Program-made: the position numbers and the translations under genes
In this document: piece after piece, positions 1 through 6,674 of the stretch
Layout: each line of letters opens with the position of its first letter
Position numbering within the stretch: position 1 is the stretch's first letter
The notes under the pieces: generated by a model
What the model was told of the DNA's origin: nothing
The model's input: only the letters and a program-made list of their open reading frames with translations
The model's database searches: none
Assembly (NCBI GenBank): GCA_002321855.1
Contig: DCMX01000038.1
Location: 1-10,495, forward strand
From: Fidelibacterota bacterium UBA1611
GTDB taxonomy: Bacteria; Fidelibacterota; Marinisomatia; Marinisomatales; UBA1611
Direction: 5' to 3'
Length of the DNA: 10,495 nucleotides

Positions 1-1294
1 CATCGATCACATAAAGTCCGTACTTATTGCAGAGCTCGTACCATCGCTCCTGATTAGGATAATGGCTGGTGCGAACTGCATTGATATTGTGCTGCTTCAT
101 AAGCTGAATATCTTTGACCATTGTCTCTTCATTGATAGAACGACCGTTCACAGGATCCCATTCGTGACGATTCACACCCCGGAACATGATCGGTTTTCCA
201 TTAACTAATAAATTACCATCCTTTAATTCTACCCGCTTAAACCCCACTTGCTGGACAAAGCTCTCAACTATCTTGCCAAAAGGATCTGACAGTGTGACCT
301 GTAACTGATATAAATGAGGATCTTCTGCAGACCAAGGGATAACGTCCTTGATCCGTGTCTTAACTTGAACAGTTGTAACAGTATCCAGAGATGTAATGGA
401 TGTAGAATCGAAGATCGTTCTAGTGTGCCGGGAAACATTTTTCAAAACAGTATTAACCAGGAAGTTACCAGTATGCTGTTCCTTATTCTTCAATTCTATG
501 CTGAGATCAAAAAGACCTGTCTTATTATTTGCATCCAAACCAGCATGCACAAAATAATCAGTTATCCGGATATTTGGTGCGGAGTAAACATACACATCCC
601 GTTCCAGACCACTGACTCTCCAAGTATCCTGTCCCTCTAAATAACTACCATCTGAAAATCGGTAAACTTCTACGGCAACCTTATTTTCACCCGTTTGCAC
701 ATGGGACGTTATATTAAACTCAGCTGGTGTTTTCGAACCCTGGCTATACCCCACGAACTGCCCATTGATCCATAGGTAAAAAGCGGATCTCACGCCACTG
801 AAATGAATAAAAATATCCCGCGCTTTCCAATAGGAAGGAACACGAAAGGTCCGAGTGTAAGATCCCACTGCATTATAATCGTGAGGAACAAAAGGTGGGT
901 CAGGCGGAAATGGATATTCTTCATCCAGGTATATGGGGGTGGACCATCCCTGCAACTCCCAATGGCCAGGCACGATGATGTTTTCCCATTTTGAAACATC
1001 AAAATCAGACATATAAAATGTTTTTGGTCTTTTGTTAGGCGATGGAGAAAAATGAAACTTCCAGGTACCATTCAAAGATTCAAAAAACTTGGAATGCCTA
1101 AGGTCTCCCTTTAAAGCTAACCGTTCAGATTCGAAAGGAAAGAAATGAGCCCGAGGTCTCTCACGATTGATCTGGTAAATAGTAGGATCCTCCCATTCTG
1201 GGGCATTCTTCTTACGTCTTGGATCTTTCATGATGATCATTACCGCAACAAGGGTTAAAATGCCAACACCAACAAGCACCTGTTTTTTCATCAT
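1..1294 (-). CDS. lacZ: Beta-galactosidase, glycoside hydrolase family 2, membrane-anchored; N-terminal 431 codons (3' end outside window)
   Basis: This is the N-terminal part of a GH2 beta-galactosidase, which hydrolyses terminal beta-galactosides. I translated the minus strand line by line; the frame is open from the start codon to the window edge with no stop. Residues about 40-60 (LNGTWKFHF) and 75-110 (VPGHWELQGW, then a Y/F-rich stretch) are typical of the GH2 sugar-binding jelly-roll. FSGVRSAFYLWINGQFVGYS and RFSDGSYLEGQDTWRVSGLE follow; GVNRHEWDP and VRTSHYPN match the start of the catalytic barrel. The window ends at YGLYVID, immediately before the expected acid/base Glu region, so both catalytic glutamates are outside. 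Unlike E. coli LacZ it begins with KK plus about 17 hydrophobic residues and then RRKK, with no lipobox cysteine: a signal anchor or signal peptide. The start (ATGATG) overlaps the upstream phospho-lyase stop as ATGA, implying translational coupling. Substrate is not certain; GH2 also includes glucuronidases and mannosidases, but the motifs favour galactosidase. Confidence 0.93.
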   Translation of the reverse strand, partial: MMKKQVLVGVGILTLVAVMIIMKDPRRKKNAPEWEDPTIYQINRERPRAHFFPFESERLALKGDLRHSKFFESLNGTWKFHFSPSPNKRPKTFYMSDFDVSKWENIIVPGHWELQGWSTPIYLDEEYPFPPDPPFVPHDYNAVGSYTRTFRVPSYWKARDIFIHFSGVRSAFYLWINGQFVGYSQGSKTPAEFNITSHVQTGENKVAVEVYRFSDGSYLEGQDTWRVSGLERDVYVYSAPNIRITDYFVHAGLDANNKTGLFDLSIELKNKEQHTGNFLVNTVLKNVSRHTRTIFDSTSITSLDTVTTVQVKTRIKDVIPWSAEDPHLYQLQVTLSDPFGKIVESFVQQVGFKRVELKDGNLLVNGKPIMFRGVNRHEWDPVNGRSINEETMVKDIQLMKQHNINAVRTSHYPNQERWYELCNKYGLYVID

Positions 1295-2625
1295 CCTATC
1301 TTGAAATTATCCTGATCCAGGACCCTATCCAATGTCTCCGCTAACTCAAGAGAATTATCCTTCGTAAAAACCAATGGTGGCTTGATCTTTAATACATTCT
1401 GATCAGGCCCATCATTGCTTATCAGAATATTATTATCTTTCATAAGATTAGCGGCCAGGTCTGCTTCATTGCCTGCAGGGATCAACTCATCATGGTCCTT
1501 GATGAGTTCCACACCAAGAAATAGGCCCTTCCCGCGTACATCCCCTATGATCGCATGCTTATTCTTTAATTCTTCTAACAGTTCCAGTAAATATGTACCC
1601 ACCATCAATGCATTTTCCTGAAGATGCTCCTCTCGGACAACATCCAGAACTGCCTGACCAATGGAGCATGATACTGGATTTCCCCCAAAAGAATTAAAAT
1701 ATTCCATACCATTATCAAAAGCATCAGCAATGTCTCTTCGGGTGATCACTGCGGAAATCGGATGCCCGTTTCCCATGGGCTTCCCCATAGTAACAATATC
1801 AGGGGTCACGTCACATGTTTCAAAACCCCAAAAATGAGTGCCAGTCCTACCAAATCCGATCTGCACTTCATCGATAATACATAGTCCGCCAGCCTTTTTT
1901 ACCATTTCAAACGCTTGCTGTAAAAATGATTCAGGGTAAATGATCTGACCCCCACTACCCATGATCGCCTCAGCAATGAAGAGCCCTAATTGTTTTCCAT
2001 CATCTTGGATCTTTGCAATGGCGTCAAGAACAAGGCCGGCATACTGAGAGCCAGCCTTTTGATCACTCCCACGAAATTTTCCACGATATGGATCAGGCAT
2101 GGGAATCACACTAACAAATTCGGGGGCACCCGTACCTCCTGGTCCATAGAGCTTGTAGGGGCTTATTTCGATAAGAGCTGAGGTTTGCCCGTGATAGGCT
2201 CCGTTAAGTACTATTGATTCCCTGCTACCGGTAAAGTTACGAGCCATTCGTAATGCTAGATCGTTAGATTCGCTCCCGGAATTGGTGAAATAGCATACGT
2301 CCAGTCCTTCTGGGAGTGTATCATTAAGTTGTTGCGCGTAATTGACTATGATATCATTGAGATAACGAGTATTGGTATTTAGCGTTCTTGCTTGTTTTTC
2401 CTCAGCCGAAATGACCTTGGGGTGACAATGCCCCACATGACTGATATTATTCACTGCATCCAGATATCTTTTTCCATTGGCATCAAAGAGATATTGTCCT
2501 TTCCCTTGAACAGTATGCAGTGGCTCGCGATAGGATAGACTAAAGGAAGGCCCTAATAACCGTTTCCTAAGTTCAAGAATTCTCTTATCTGTCAACATAC
2601 TGTAATAATTTTTCTGCCCAATCAT
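1291..2625 (-). CDS. Class III PLP-dependent enzyme, ethanolamine-phosphate / 5-phosphohydroxylysine phospho-lyase-like
   Basis: A 444-residue fold-type I PLP enzyme of the class III aminotransferase family. Expected features are visible: FTNSGSESNDLAL (113-125) for the phosphate-binding loop, AYHG (143-146), IIDEVQIGFGRTG (250-262) with Asp252 contacting the pyridine nitrogen, and MGKPMGNGHP (280-289) with Lys282 as the Schiff-base lysine. Several stretches (YLDAVNNISHVGHCHP, LIEISPYK, GMEYFNSFGGNPVSC, NVLKIKPP) resemble, from memory, animal AGXT2L1/AGXT2L2, which act as O-phospho-amine phospho-lyases releasing ammonia, phosphate and an aldehyde rather than transaminating. The overlapping upstream kinase supports that reading. 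Substrate is open: phosphoethanolamine, 5-phosphohydroxylysine or another phosphorylated amino alcohol. The start at 2625 has an AAGG about five bases upstream and overlaps the kinase by 41 bp; a second in-frame ATG at codon 10 (2598) would also retain the whole conserved region. A true omega-amino acid transaminase is the main alternative. Confidence 0.88.
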   Translation of the reverse strand: MIGQKNYYSMLTDKRILELRKRLLGPSFSLSYREPLHTVQGKGQYLFDANGKRYLDAVNNISHVGHCHPKVISAEEKQARTLNTNTRYLNDIIVNYAQQLNDTLPEGLDVCYFTNSGSESNDLALRMARNFTGSRESIVLNGAYHGQTSALIEISPYKLYGPGGTGAPEFVSVIPMPDPYRGKFRGSDQKAGSQYAGLVLDAIAKIQDDGKQLGLFIAEAIMGSGGQIIYPESFLQQAFEMVKKAGGLCIIDEVQIGFGRTGTHFWGFETCDVTPDIVTMGKPMGNGHPISAVITRRDIADAFDNGMEYFNSFGGNPVSCSIGQAVLDVVREEHLQENALMVGTYLLELLEELKNKHAIIGDVRGKGLFLGVELIKDHDELIPAGNEADLAANLMKDNNILISNDGPDQNVLKIKPPLVFTKDNSLELAETLDRVLDQDNFKIG

Positions 2626-3601
2626 TCAGGCCTTGCCCTTGCATATAATCTAAGAAATCCCACGCCCGGTCATCTGAAACAGAAATGTATGTGTTATCCG
2701 GGAACAAGTTCTTGCGATATGCTGCCATGGTCACAGTTATGCATAAGCGGATGCAAACCAGATATATTACCGACATTAGCTCATCCCTATATAGTGGGAA
2801 AATTTGATTATATCCTTTCAACAACTGTGCAGCAATACTGAACGGGTCTTTCTTGCCTAATACCATATAAGCAATACATACTGCTGGCTCGCACACGATA
2901 TAGGTATGAACCATATCACCAAAATCAATAATACCTATCGTGTTCTTATTATCGCTCACAAGAATATTATGGTCATTGCCATCGTTGTGTATCACAGCCT
3001 TTCGGAGCTGGGTTTCTTTTGGTAGAATATTTTTTTTATATTGACCAAGAAAATGGTCTATCAAGTGACATTTACGTTGATCCCATAGGTTCGAATAATG
3101 GGTCTCAATAAAATCTATATTCCGAATATCCCAAGGAAATCTCCTTTTTGCAGCAGGATGAATAAACCCAAGAAGAGCATGGTCAAGCTTTCCAAGAAAA
3201 TTACCCAATCTCAACATCGATAGAACATTATGGTCCATATCTTTCAATTGCTGACCAGGAACATAGTTCAGGACACGTACCAAATGAACAGTCCCATGAT
3301 ATAAATACTCCAATATATCGGATCCATTTAAAGTTTTCACAATAGATGAGACCCGTATGGATGGTGCAGTCTCAGCTACATGATATAAAACCTGATTCTG
3401 CATATACACGATTTGTAGTTCTTCCGCTTCATTGAATATTTTCATGACATATTCTTGCCCAGATGTATCAGATAGGTGAAAGTTCTGATCACGTTCGCTA
3501 TTAAGCTTTACAGCCTTTATGTTCATACCAAAATGATCGAACGCTATTTTTTCTATATCCGTTGAATGAAAAAGTGGGGGAAGTGTATTAAATATGGACA
3601 T
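2585..3601 (-). CDS. APH-family small-molecule kinase, hydroxylysine kinase-like
   Basis: A 338-residue protein of the aminoglycoside/choline/hydroxylysine phosphotransferase fold, predicted cytosolic. The N-lobe has YVMKIFN (51-57), whose Lys54 is the likely ATP-contacting lysine. The catalytic loop is VIHNDGNDHNIL (203-214), with Asp207 as presumed catalytic base and Asn212 as metal ligand; IIDFGD (224-229) supplies metal-binding Asp226. The double-Asn/Asp loop HNDxND is characteristic of the branch that includes animal hydroxylysine kinase and bacterial kinases fused to class III aminotransferases. Here the two partners are separate but overlapping genes, in the same order as the fusions I recall. 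The role is inferred to be ATP-dependent phosphorylation of an amino alcohol for the next enzyme. No Shine-Dalgarno is visible before ATG 3601. An antibiotic-resistance role is unlikely because of the partner gene; homoserine- or choline-kinase-like specificity cannot be excluded. Confidence 0.85.
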   Translation of the reverse strand: MSIFNTLPPLFHSTDIEKIAFDHFGMNIKAVKLNSERDQNFHLSDTSGQEYVMKIFNEAEELQIVYMQNQVLYHVAETAPSIRVSSIVKTLNGSDILEYLYHGTVHLVRVLNYVPGQQLKDMDHNVLSMLRLGNFLGKLDHALLGFIHPAAKRRFPWDIRNIDFIETHYSNLWDQRKCHLIDHFLGQYKKNILPKETQLRKAVIHNDGNDHNILVSDNKNTIGIIDFGDMVHTYIVCEPAVCIAYMVLGKKDPFSIAAQLLKGYNQIFPLYRDELMSVIYLVCIRLCITVTMAAYRKNLFPDNTYISVSDDRAWDFLDYMQGQGLNDWAEKLLQYVDR

Positions 3602-3684
3602 TGAAGAAAGAGATTAATTTATTTATCTGAGGGTGAATTTCAAATAATTTATATCAGTGTAACATTAAAAGTTATATATGAAAA

Positions 3685-3708
3685 TTGTAACAAATTTCGA
3701 CATTACAA
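3685..3708. repeat. Spaced inverted repeat TTGTAA-N12-TTACAA
   Basis: Two perfect 6-bp arms separated by 12 bases lie in the kinase-side half of the divergent region. Arm spacing of about 18 bp centre to centre is compatible with a dimeric regulator binding on one face of the helix. In such AT-rich DNA a 6-bp inverted repeat can arise by chance, so regulatory function is only a suggestion. Confidence 0.3.
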
Positions 3709-3733
3709 ATTTAGAAAAACCACCTGTAAAATA

Positions 3734-3763
3734 TTGATACATTTTATTTTTATTGTGTATTGT
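3734..3763 (+). promoter_or_regulatory. Weak sigma-70-like promoter candidate for the pilus operon
   Basis: TTGATA (3734-3739) matches the -35 consensus at five of six positions and is followed after 18 bases by TATTGT (3758-3763), four of six to the -10 consensus. An alternative is TATATTTC at 3772-3779, seven of eight to the Bacteroidetes element TAnnTTTG, with TTG at 3753-3755 upstream. Either would place the start near or within the palindrome at 3778-3789. In AT-rich sequence such matches are common, so this is tentative. Confidence 0.25.
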
Positions 3764-3777
3764 TTTGTTATTATATT

Positions 3778-3789
3778 TCGATTAATCGA
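3778..3789. promoter_or_regulatory. 12-bp perfect palindrome, possible operator
   Basis: TCGATTAATCGA is a perfect palindrome located 43 bases before the first pilus-operon ATG and beside the promoter-like sequences. Position and symmetry fit an operator for a dimeric repressor or activator, or part of the 5' leader. I did not see another copy elsewhere in the window. Confidence 0.4.
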
Positions 3790-3832
3790 GGTAATTGGCA
3801 TATTCTTATGCTAATAACTTTTTAGTTAAAAA

Positions 3833-4216
3833 ATGGCGGACTCAGCACCAAATTCCATCCTTGTTGTGGACAATGATGAACAGTCCACGGATCACATAGC
3901 AAGTGGTTTGAAAGATAATGGCTATCTTGTCATCACTGCGCCCAATGGCTATGATGGCTATGTGAGAACCCGTAATGAGAGTCCAAGCATTGTTATAGCA
4001 AACGATCTTTTGCCGTATGTCAGCGGTTATAAGTTAGCCAAGCTTATCAAATCTGACGATAGGCACAAAGATATCATCATTATTATTATGAGTATATCAT
4101 CAGGACAGACAATAGAAAAACTTTATTCTCAAAGTGGTGCTGATAGTTTCTTAGAGAAACCATTCCAGCTTAAAGATGTTATAGACCTAATAAAGACCCA
4201 TACTGAAAATGGTTGA
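3833..4216 (+). CDS. Stand-alone receiver-like protein (CheY fold) lacking the phospho-acceptor Asp
   Basis: A 127-residue single receiver domain with no output domain. The fold is recognisable: SILVVDNDEQS (8-18) for strand 1 and the acidic pocket, SIVIANDLLPYVSG (52-65) for strand 3 and its loop, IIIIIMSIS (81-89) with Ser87 at the switch Thr/Ser position, and SGADSFLEKP (101-110) with Lys109 and the cis-proline motif. Aligning on Pro61, the residue that should be the phosphorylated Asp is Asn57 (Asp58 is displaced by one), and the second N-terminal acidic residue is Asn14. Two of three Mg/phosphate pocket acids are therefore amides, which points to a pseudo-receiver unable to take normal aspartyl phosphate. 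It is first in the pilus operon and its end overlaps the prepilin peptidase gene by 8 bp. It may act as an adaptor like PilG/PilH-type proteins, but constitutively or through another signal. No Shine-Dalgarno precedes the ATG. Confidence 0.85.
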   Translation: MADSAPNSILVVDNDEQSTDHIASGLKDNGYLVITAPNGYDGYVRTRNESPSIVIANDLLPYVSGYKLAKLIKSDDRHKDIIIIIMSISSGQTIEKLYSQSGADSFLEKPFQLKDVIDLIKTHTENG

Positions 4217-5009
4217 AGGTTTTTATCCGCTGATACAGGTTTACAGTTTCATCATAGGGATCTCTGTGGGGAGTTTTCTAAATGTTATGATCTATAGAAT
4301 TCCAAACAATAAATCAATTATCCGACCCAGGTCAAAATGTACAAACTGTAGTAACCCGATCAATTGGTATGATAATATCCCAATATTTAGTTTCTTAATA
4401 CTTCGTGGAAAATGCAGGCACTGTGATACTATCATAAATATTCGGTATCCACTGATCGAGCTCATAGGTGGTTTACTGGCTTTATTATTTCTTGATATCT
4501 ATGGTCTAACATTTCAGTTTGGGTTATTTCTACTGCTATCTTATATGCTTATCGCAATAACATTCATTGATATCGATCATTATATCATTCCTAATCAGTT
4601 TATCATCTTTGGAATGATCGCTGGAATCGGTGCACACGTTCTAAGGTTACTGCCAATTTCTATGATCGATGGTATATATGGACTCTTATTCTTTGGTGGC
4701 ACACTTTTTATGACCGGAATCATTGGCGGTTGGTTATTGAAAAAGGAAGCAATGGGTTTTGGTGATGTGAAACTTGCTGTGATAATTGGGGCGTTCTTAG
4801 GGTTTGAGCTCTCTGTCCTTTCGTTGTTTTTAAGCTTCATTTTCGCTGCTCTTATGAGCATTATTCTTTTAATGTTAAAAAAAGTTGGAAAAGATAATCG
4901 TGTCCCGTTCGGACCATCCATCGCTGCTGGAACATTATTAACACTTTTGACCCGTACCCCTGGTGGTGGAAATCACATTATAAACTGGTATTTCACACAT
5001 ATGTTCTAA
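4209..5009 (+). CDS. pilD: Prepilin peptidase / N-methyltransferase, type IV leader peptidase
   Basis: A 266-residue multi-pass inner-membrane aspartic protease that cleaves the leader of type IV pilin-like proteins and methylates the new N-terminus. Order of elements: an N-terminal membrane helix with VGSFLNVMIYRIP (20-32), a cytoplasmic zinc-type loop with CxxC pairs at Cys44/Cys47 and Cys69/Cys72, RYPLIELIGG (79-88), then membrane helices carrying catalytic Asp121 (FIDIDHYIIP) and Asp186 (GFGDVKL, the GxGD motif), and VPFGPSIAAG near the end. The cysteine pairs indicate the bifunctional form with the methylation domain. Length is normal for the family. The ATG overlaps the receiver gene stop region by 8 bp, and the stop lies two bases before pilB, so translation is probably coupled. 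Whether the substrates are type IV pilins or type II secretion pseudopilins cannot be decided here. Confidence 0.96.
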   Translation: MVEGFYPLIQVYSFIIGISVGSFLNVMIYRIPNNKSIIRPRSKCTNCSNPINWYDNIPIFSFLILRGKCRHCDTIINIRYPLIELIGGLLALLFLDIYGLTFQFGLFLLLSYMLIAITFIDIDHYIIPNQFIIFGMIAGIGAHVLRLLPISMIDGIYGLLFFGGTLFMTGIIGGWLLKKEAMGFGDVKLAVIIGAFLGFELSVLSLFLSFIFAALMSIILLMLKKVGKDNRVPFGPSIAAGTLLTLLTRTPGGGNHIINWYFTHMF

Positions 5010-5011
5010 GC

Positions 5012-6667
5012 ATGGCTATCACCCGAAAGAAAAATCTTGGTGTCCTGCTTATTGAAGCAGGGATCGTTGAGCCGGAACAGCTCGAGAAGGCACTATTACA
5101 ACAATCAAAGAGTACTGATGGCAGGTATATAGGAGATATATTAATTGAAGCTGATCTTATTGATGAAAAACAACGAAATCGATTTTTAAGCCAACAGTTA
5201 CACATCCCCACTATCGACCTGGGTCATTTCGAGTTGGAAGAATCCGTGTTAACCATGATCCCAGAAAGAATTGTTCGAGAGTATAATGTATTACCAGTAT
5301 TCAAACTGAATAATACGTTGAATGTCGCAATAGTTGATCCCATTGATCCTGATCCAATAAACGCGGCACGTAACGCATCTGGTTTAAAAGCAGAACCACT
5401 GATCGTTACATCACATGAGCTACAATCAGCGATCGATATTTACTATGGTATGTCCAGCTTCTCTGGTTTTGATGATACTTCAGATATAAAGATCGAAGAC
5501 ATTGATGATACCAGAATAGTCGAGCTTGTTGATACTATCATTGAGAAAAGTGCACGCTATAATGCGAGTGATGTTCATGTGGAACCAAGAGAGGATAATA
5601 TTCGGGTCAGGTTCAGGATCGATGGAAAGCTTGTAGATTTCCAAAATCTCCCTGTTTCCATCAGCACCCCGTTGATATCAAGAATAAAGATCATGGGTAA
5701 CATGGATATCGCTGAATCACGACGTCCTCAGGATGGTCGTATTTTATTTGAGCTCGATAGCGAACGTTTAGATCTGCGGGTATCCACCTACCCGACCCTT
5801 TACGGAGAAAAAATTGTTCTGAGACTTTTAAACATTTCTGAATCCGTGCACTCATTGATCGACCTAGGATTTGAACCAGAGATGTTATCACTCTATGAGA
5901 ATATGCTCATCGGGGGAGAAGGAATTATCCTGGTCTCTGGGCCCACCGGGAGTGGGAAAACAACAACTCTTTACTCTACACTGAATAAAATGGATAAGCC
6001 TGACGCAAATATTGTCACAATTGAGGATCCTGTGGAGTTTGATCTAAAAAATATTAACCAGGCCCAGGTCAATAGGCGATCTGGTGTAACATTTGCTTCC
6101 GCACTGAGAGCAATATTGAGACAAGACCCTGATATCATTATGGTTGGGGAGATACGTGATGAAGAGACCGTGGAATTAGCAATAAGGGCAGCACTGACCG
6201 GCCACATAGTTTTTAGTACCATACATACAAACGACGCTGCCGCGGGATTTACACGACTTTTAAACTGGGGAGTAGAACCATTTTTGGTAACATCCACGGT
6301 CAAAGGGATCTTGGCACAAAGATTGGTTCGAAGATTATGTAAGGATTGTCGTGAAAAATATGATGCGACCCCAGAGGAACTGAGCCAGTTTGGGCTCGAA
6401 GCTGACACCAGTATGCCATTTTACCGCAGCAAAGGCTGTCTAACATGCAGAAACACAGGCTACCGGGGCCGGGTGGGGCTGTTCGAACTGATCCAAATGA
6501 ATAATGATATCGCCGACCTGGTGATGCAGCGCGCACCTGGTCACAAGGTCAGAGAAAAAGCAGTGGAAAAAGGAATGTTCACCCTTATGTATGACGGTCT
6601 GCTCAAATCACAGAGGGGTGACACATCGTTGCAGGAAATTCTGGAAACAATCGGAGCGGAAACGTAA
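5012..6667 (+). CDS. pilB: Type IV pilus assembly / type II secretion ATPase (PilB/GspE)
   Basis: A 551-residue hexameric cytoplasmic ATPase powering pilin polymerisation. Residues 8-62 form two consecutive 24-residue units of the kind LGxxLxxxG...LxxxLxxQ, resembling the MshEN c-di-GMP-binding module; the rest of the N-domain runs to about 145. The core contains SDVHVEP (186-192) and RFRIDG (200-205), Walker A SGPTGSGKTTT (309-319) with Lys316, the Asp box IEDPVEF (337-343), Walker B DPDIIMVGEIRD (372-383) with Glu380, and the His box TGHIVFSTIHTND (396-408). Zinc-binding CxxC pairs at Cys443/Cys446 and Cys476/Cys479 mark the extension (PilB/GspE) type and not the PilT retraction type. It starts two bases after pilD and ends just before the sigma-54 activator. 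PilB and GspE cannot be separated on sequence alone; context without gsp genes slightly favours pilus. Confidence 0.96.
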   Translation: MAITRKKNLGVLLIEAGIVEPEQLEKALLQQSKSTDGRYIGDILIEADLIDEKQRNRFLSQQLHIPTIDLGHFELEESVLTMIPERIVREYNVLPVFKLNNTLNVAIVDPIDPDPINAARNASGLKAEPLIVTSHELQSAIDIYYGMSSFSGFDDTSDIKIEDIDDTRIVELVDTIIEKSARYNASDVHVEPREDNIRVRFRIDGKLVDFQNLPVSISTPLISRIKIMGNMDIAESRRPQDGRILFELDSERLDLRVSTYPTLYGEKIVLRLLNISESVHSLIDLGFEPEMLSLYENMLIGGEGIILVSGPTGSGKTTTLYSTLNKMDKPDANIVTIEDPVEFDLKNINQAQVNRRSGVTFASALRAILRQDPDIIMVGEIRDEETVELAIRAALTGHIVFSTIHTNDAAAGFTRLLNWGVEPFLVTSTVKGILAQRLVRRLCKDCREKYDATPEELSQFGLEADTSMPFYRSKGCLTCRNTGYRGRVGLFELIQMNNDIADLVMQRAPGHKVREKAVEKGMFTLMYDGLLKSQRGDTSLQEILETIGAET

Positions 6668-6674
6668 TAGTCTG

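Larger units (their letters stand above)
3602..3832. promoter_or_regulatory. AT-rich divergent intergenic region between the kinase and pilus operons
   Basis: This 231-bp region separates two divergently transcribed gene sets and must contain their promoters unless transcription starts further away. It is much richer in A and T than the flanking genes. It contains an inverted repeat near 3685-3708, a palindrome at 3778-3789, a weak -35/-10 pair toward the pilus operon, and on the minus strand the octamer TAAATTTG (3713-3706), which matches the Bacteroidetes -7 consensus TAnnTTTG but without a clear -33 partner. I see no open reading frame or RNA gene in it. Neither operon's first ATG is preceded by a Shine-Dalgarno. 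Confidence 0.6.

Noticed and set aside
314..640. Plus-strand open frame of 108 codons opposite lacZ
   Set aside because: No recognisable protein features, and it lies antisense to an unbroken, well-conserved coding frame.
790..1071. Minus-strand open frame of 93 codons within lacZ
   Set aside because: It is a shifted frame of the beta-galactosidase; the correct frame translates to conserved GH2 sequence throughout.
3796..3812. Sigma-54-like promoter TTGGCAT...ATGCT before the pilus operon
   Set aside because: GG and GC are separated by 11 bases, not the strict 10 required between the -24 and -12 elements, so I do not annotate it despite the attractive link to the operon's sigma-54 activator.
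5971..6408. Minus-strand open frame of 145 codons opposite pilB
   Set aside because: Antisense to the Walker A to zinc-motif part of pilB; Ser-rich low-quality translation typical of shadow frames.
6591..6674. Longer start (ATG 6591) for the sigma-54 activator
   Set aside because: It would overlap pilB by 77 bp, and the extra 28 residues look like out-of-frame pilB sequence; ATG 6675 begins at the domain boundary.
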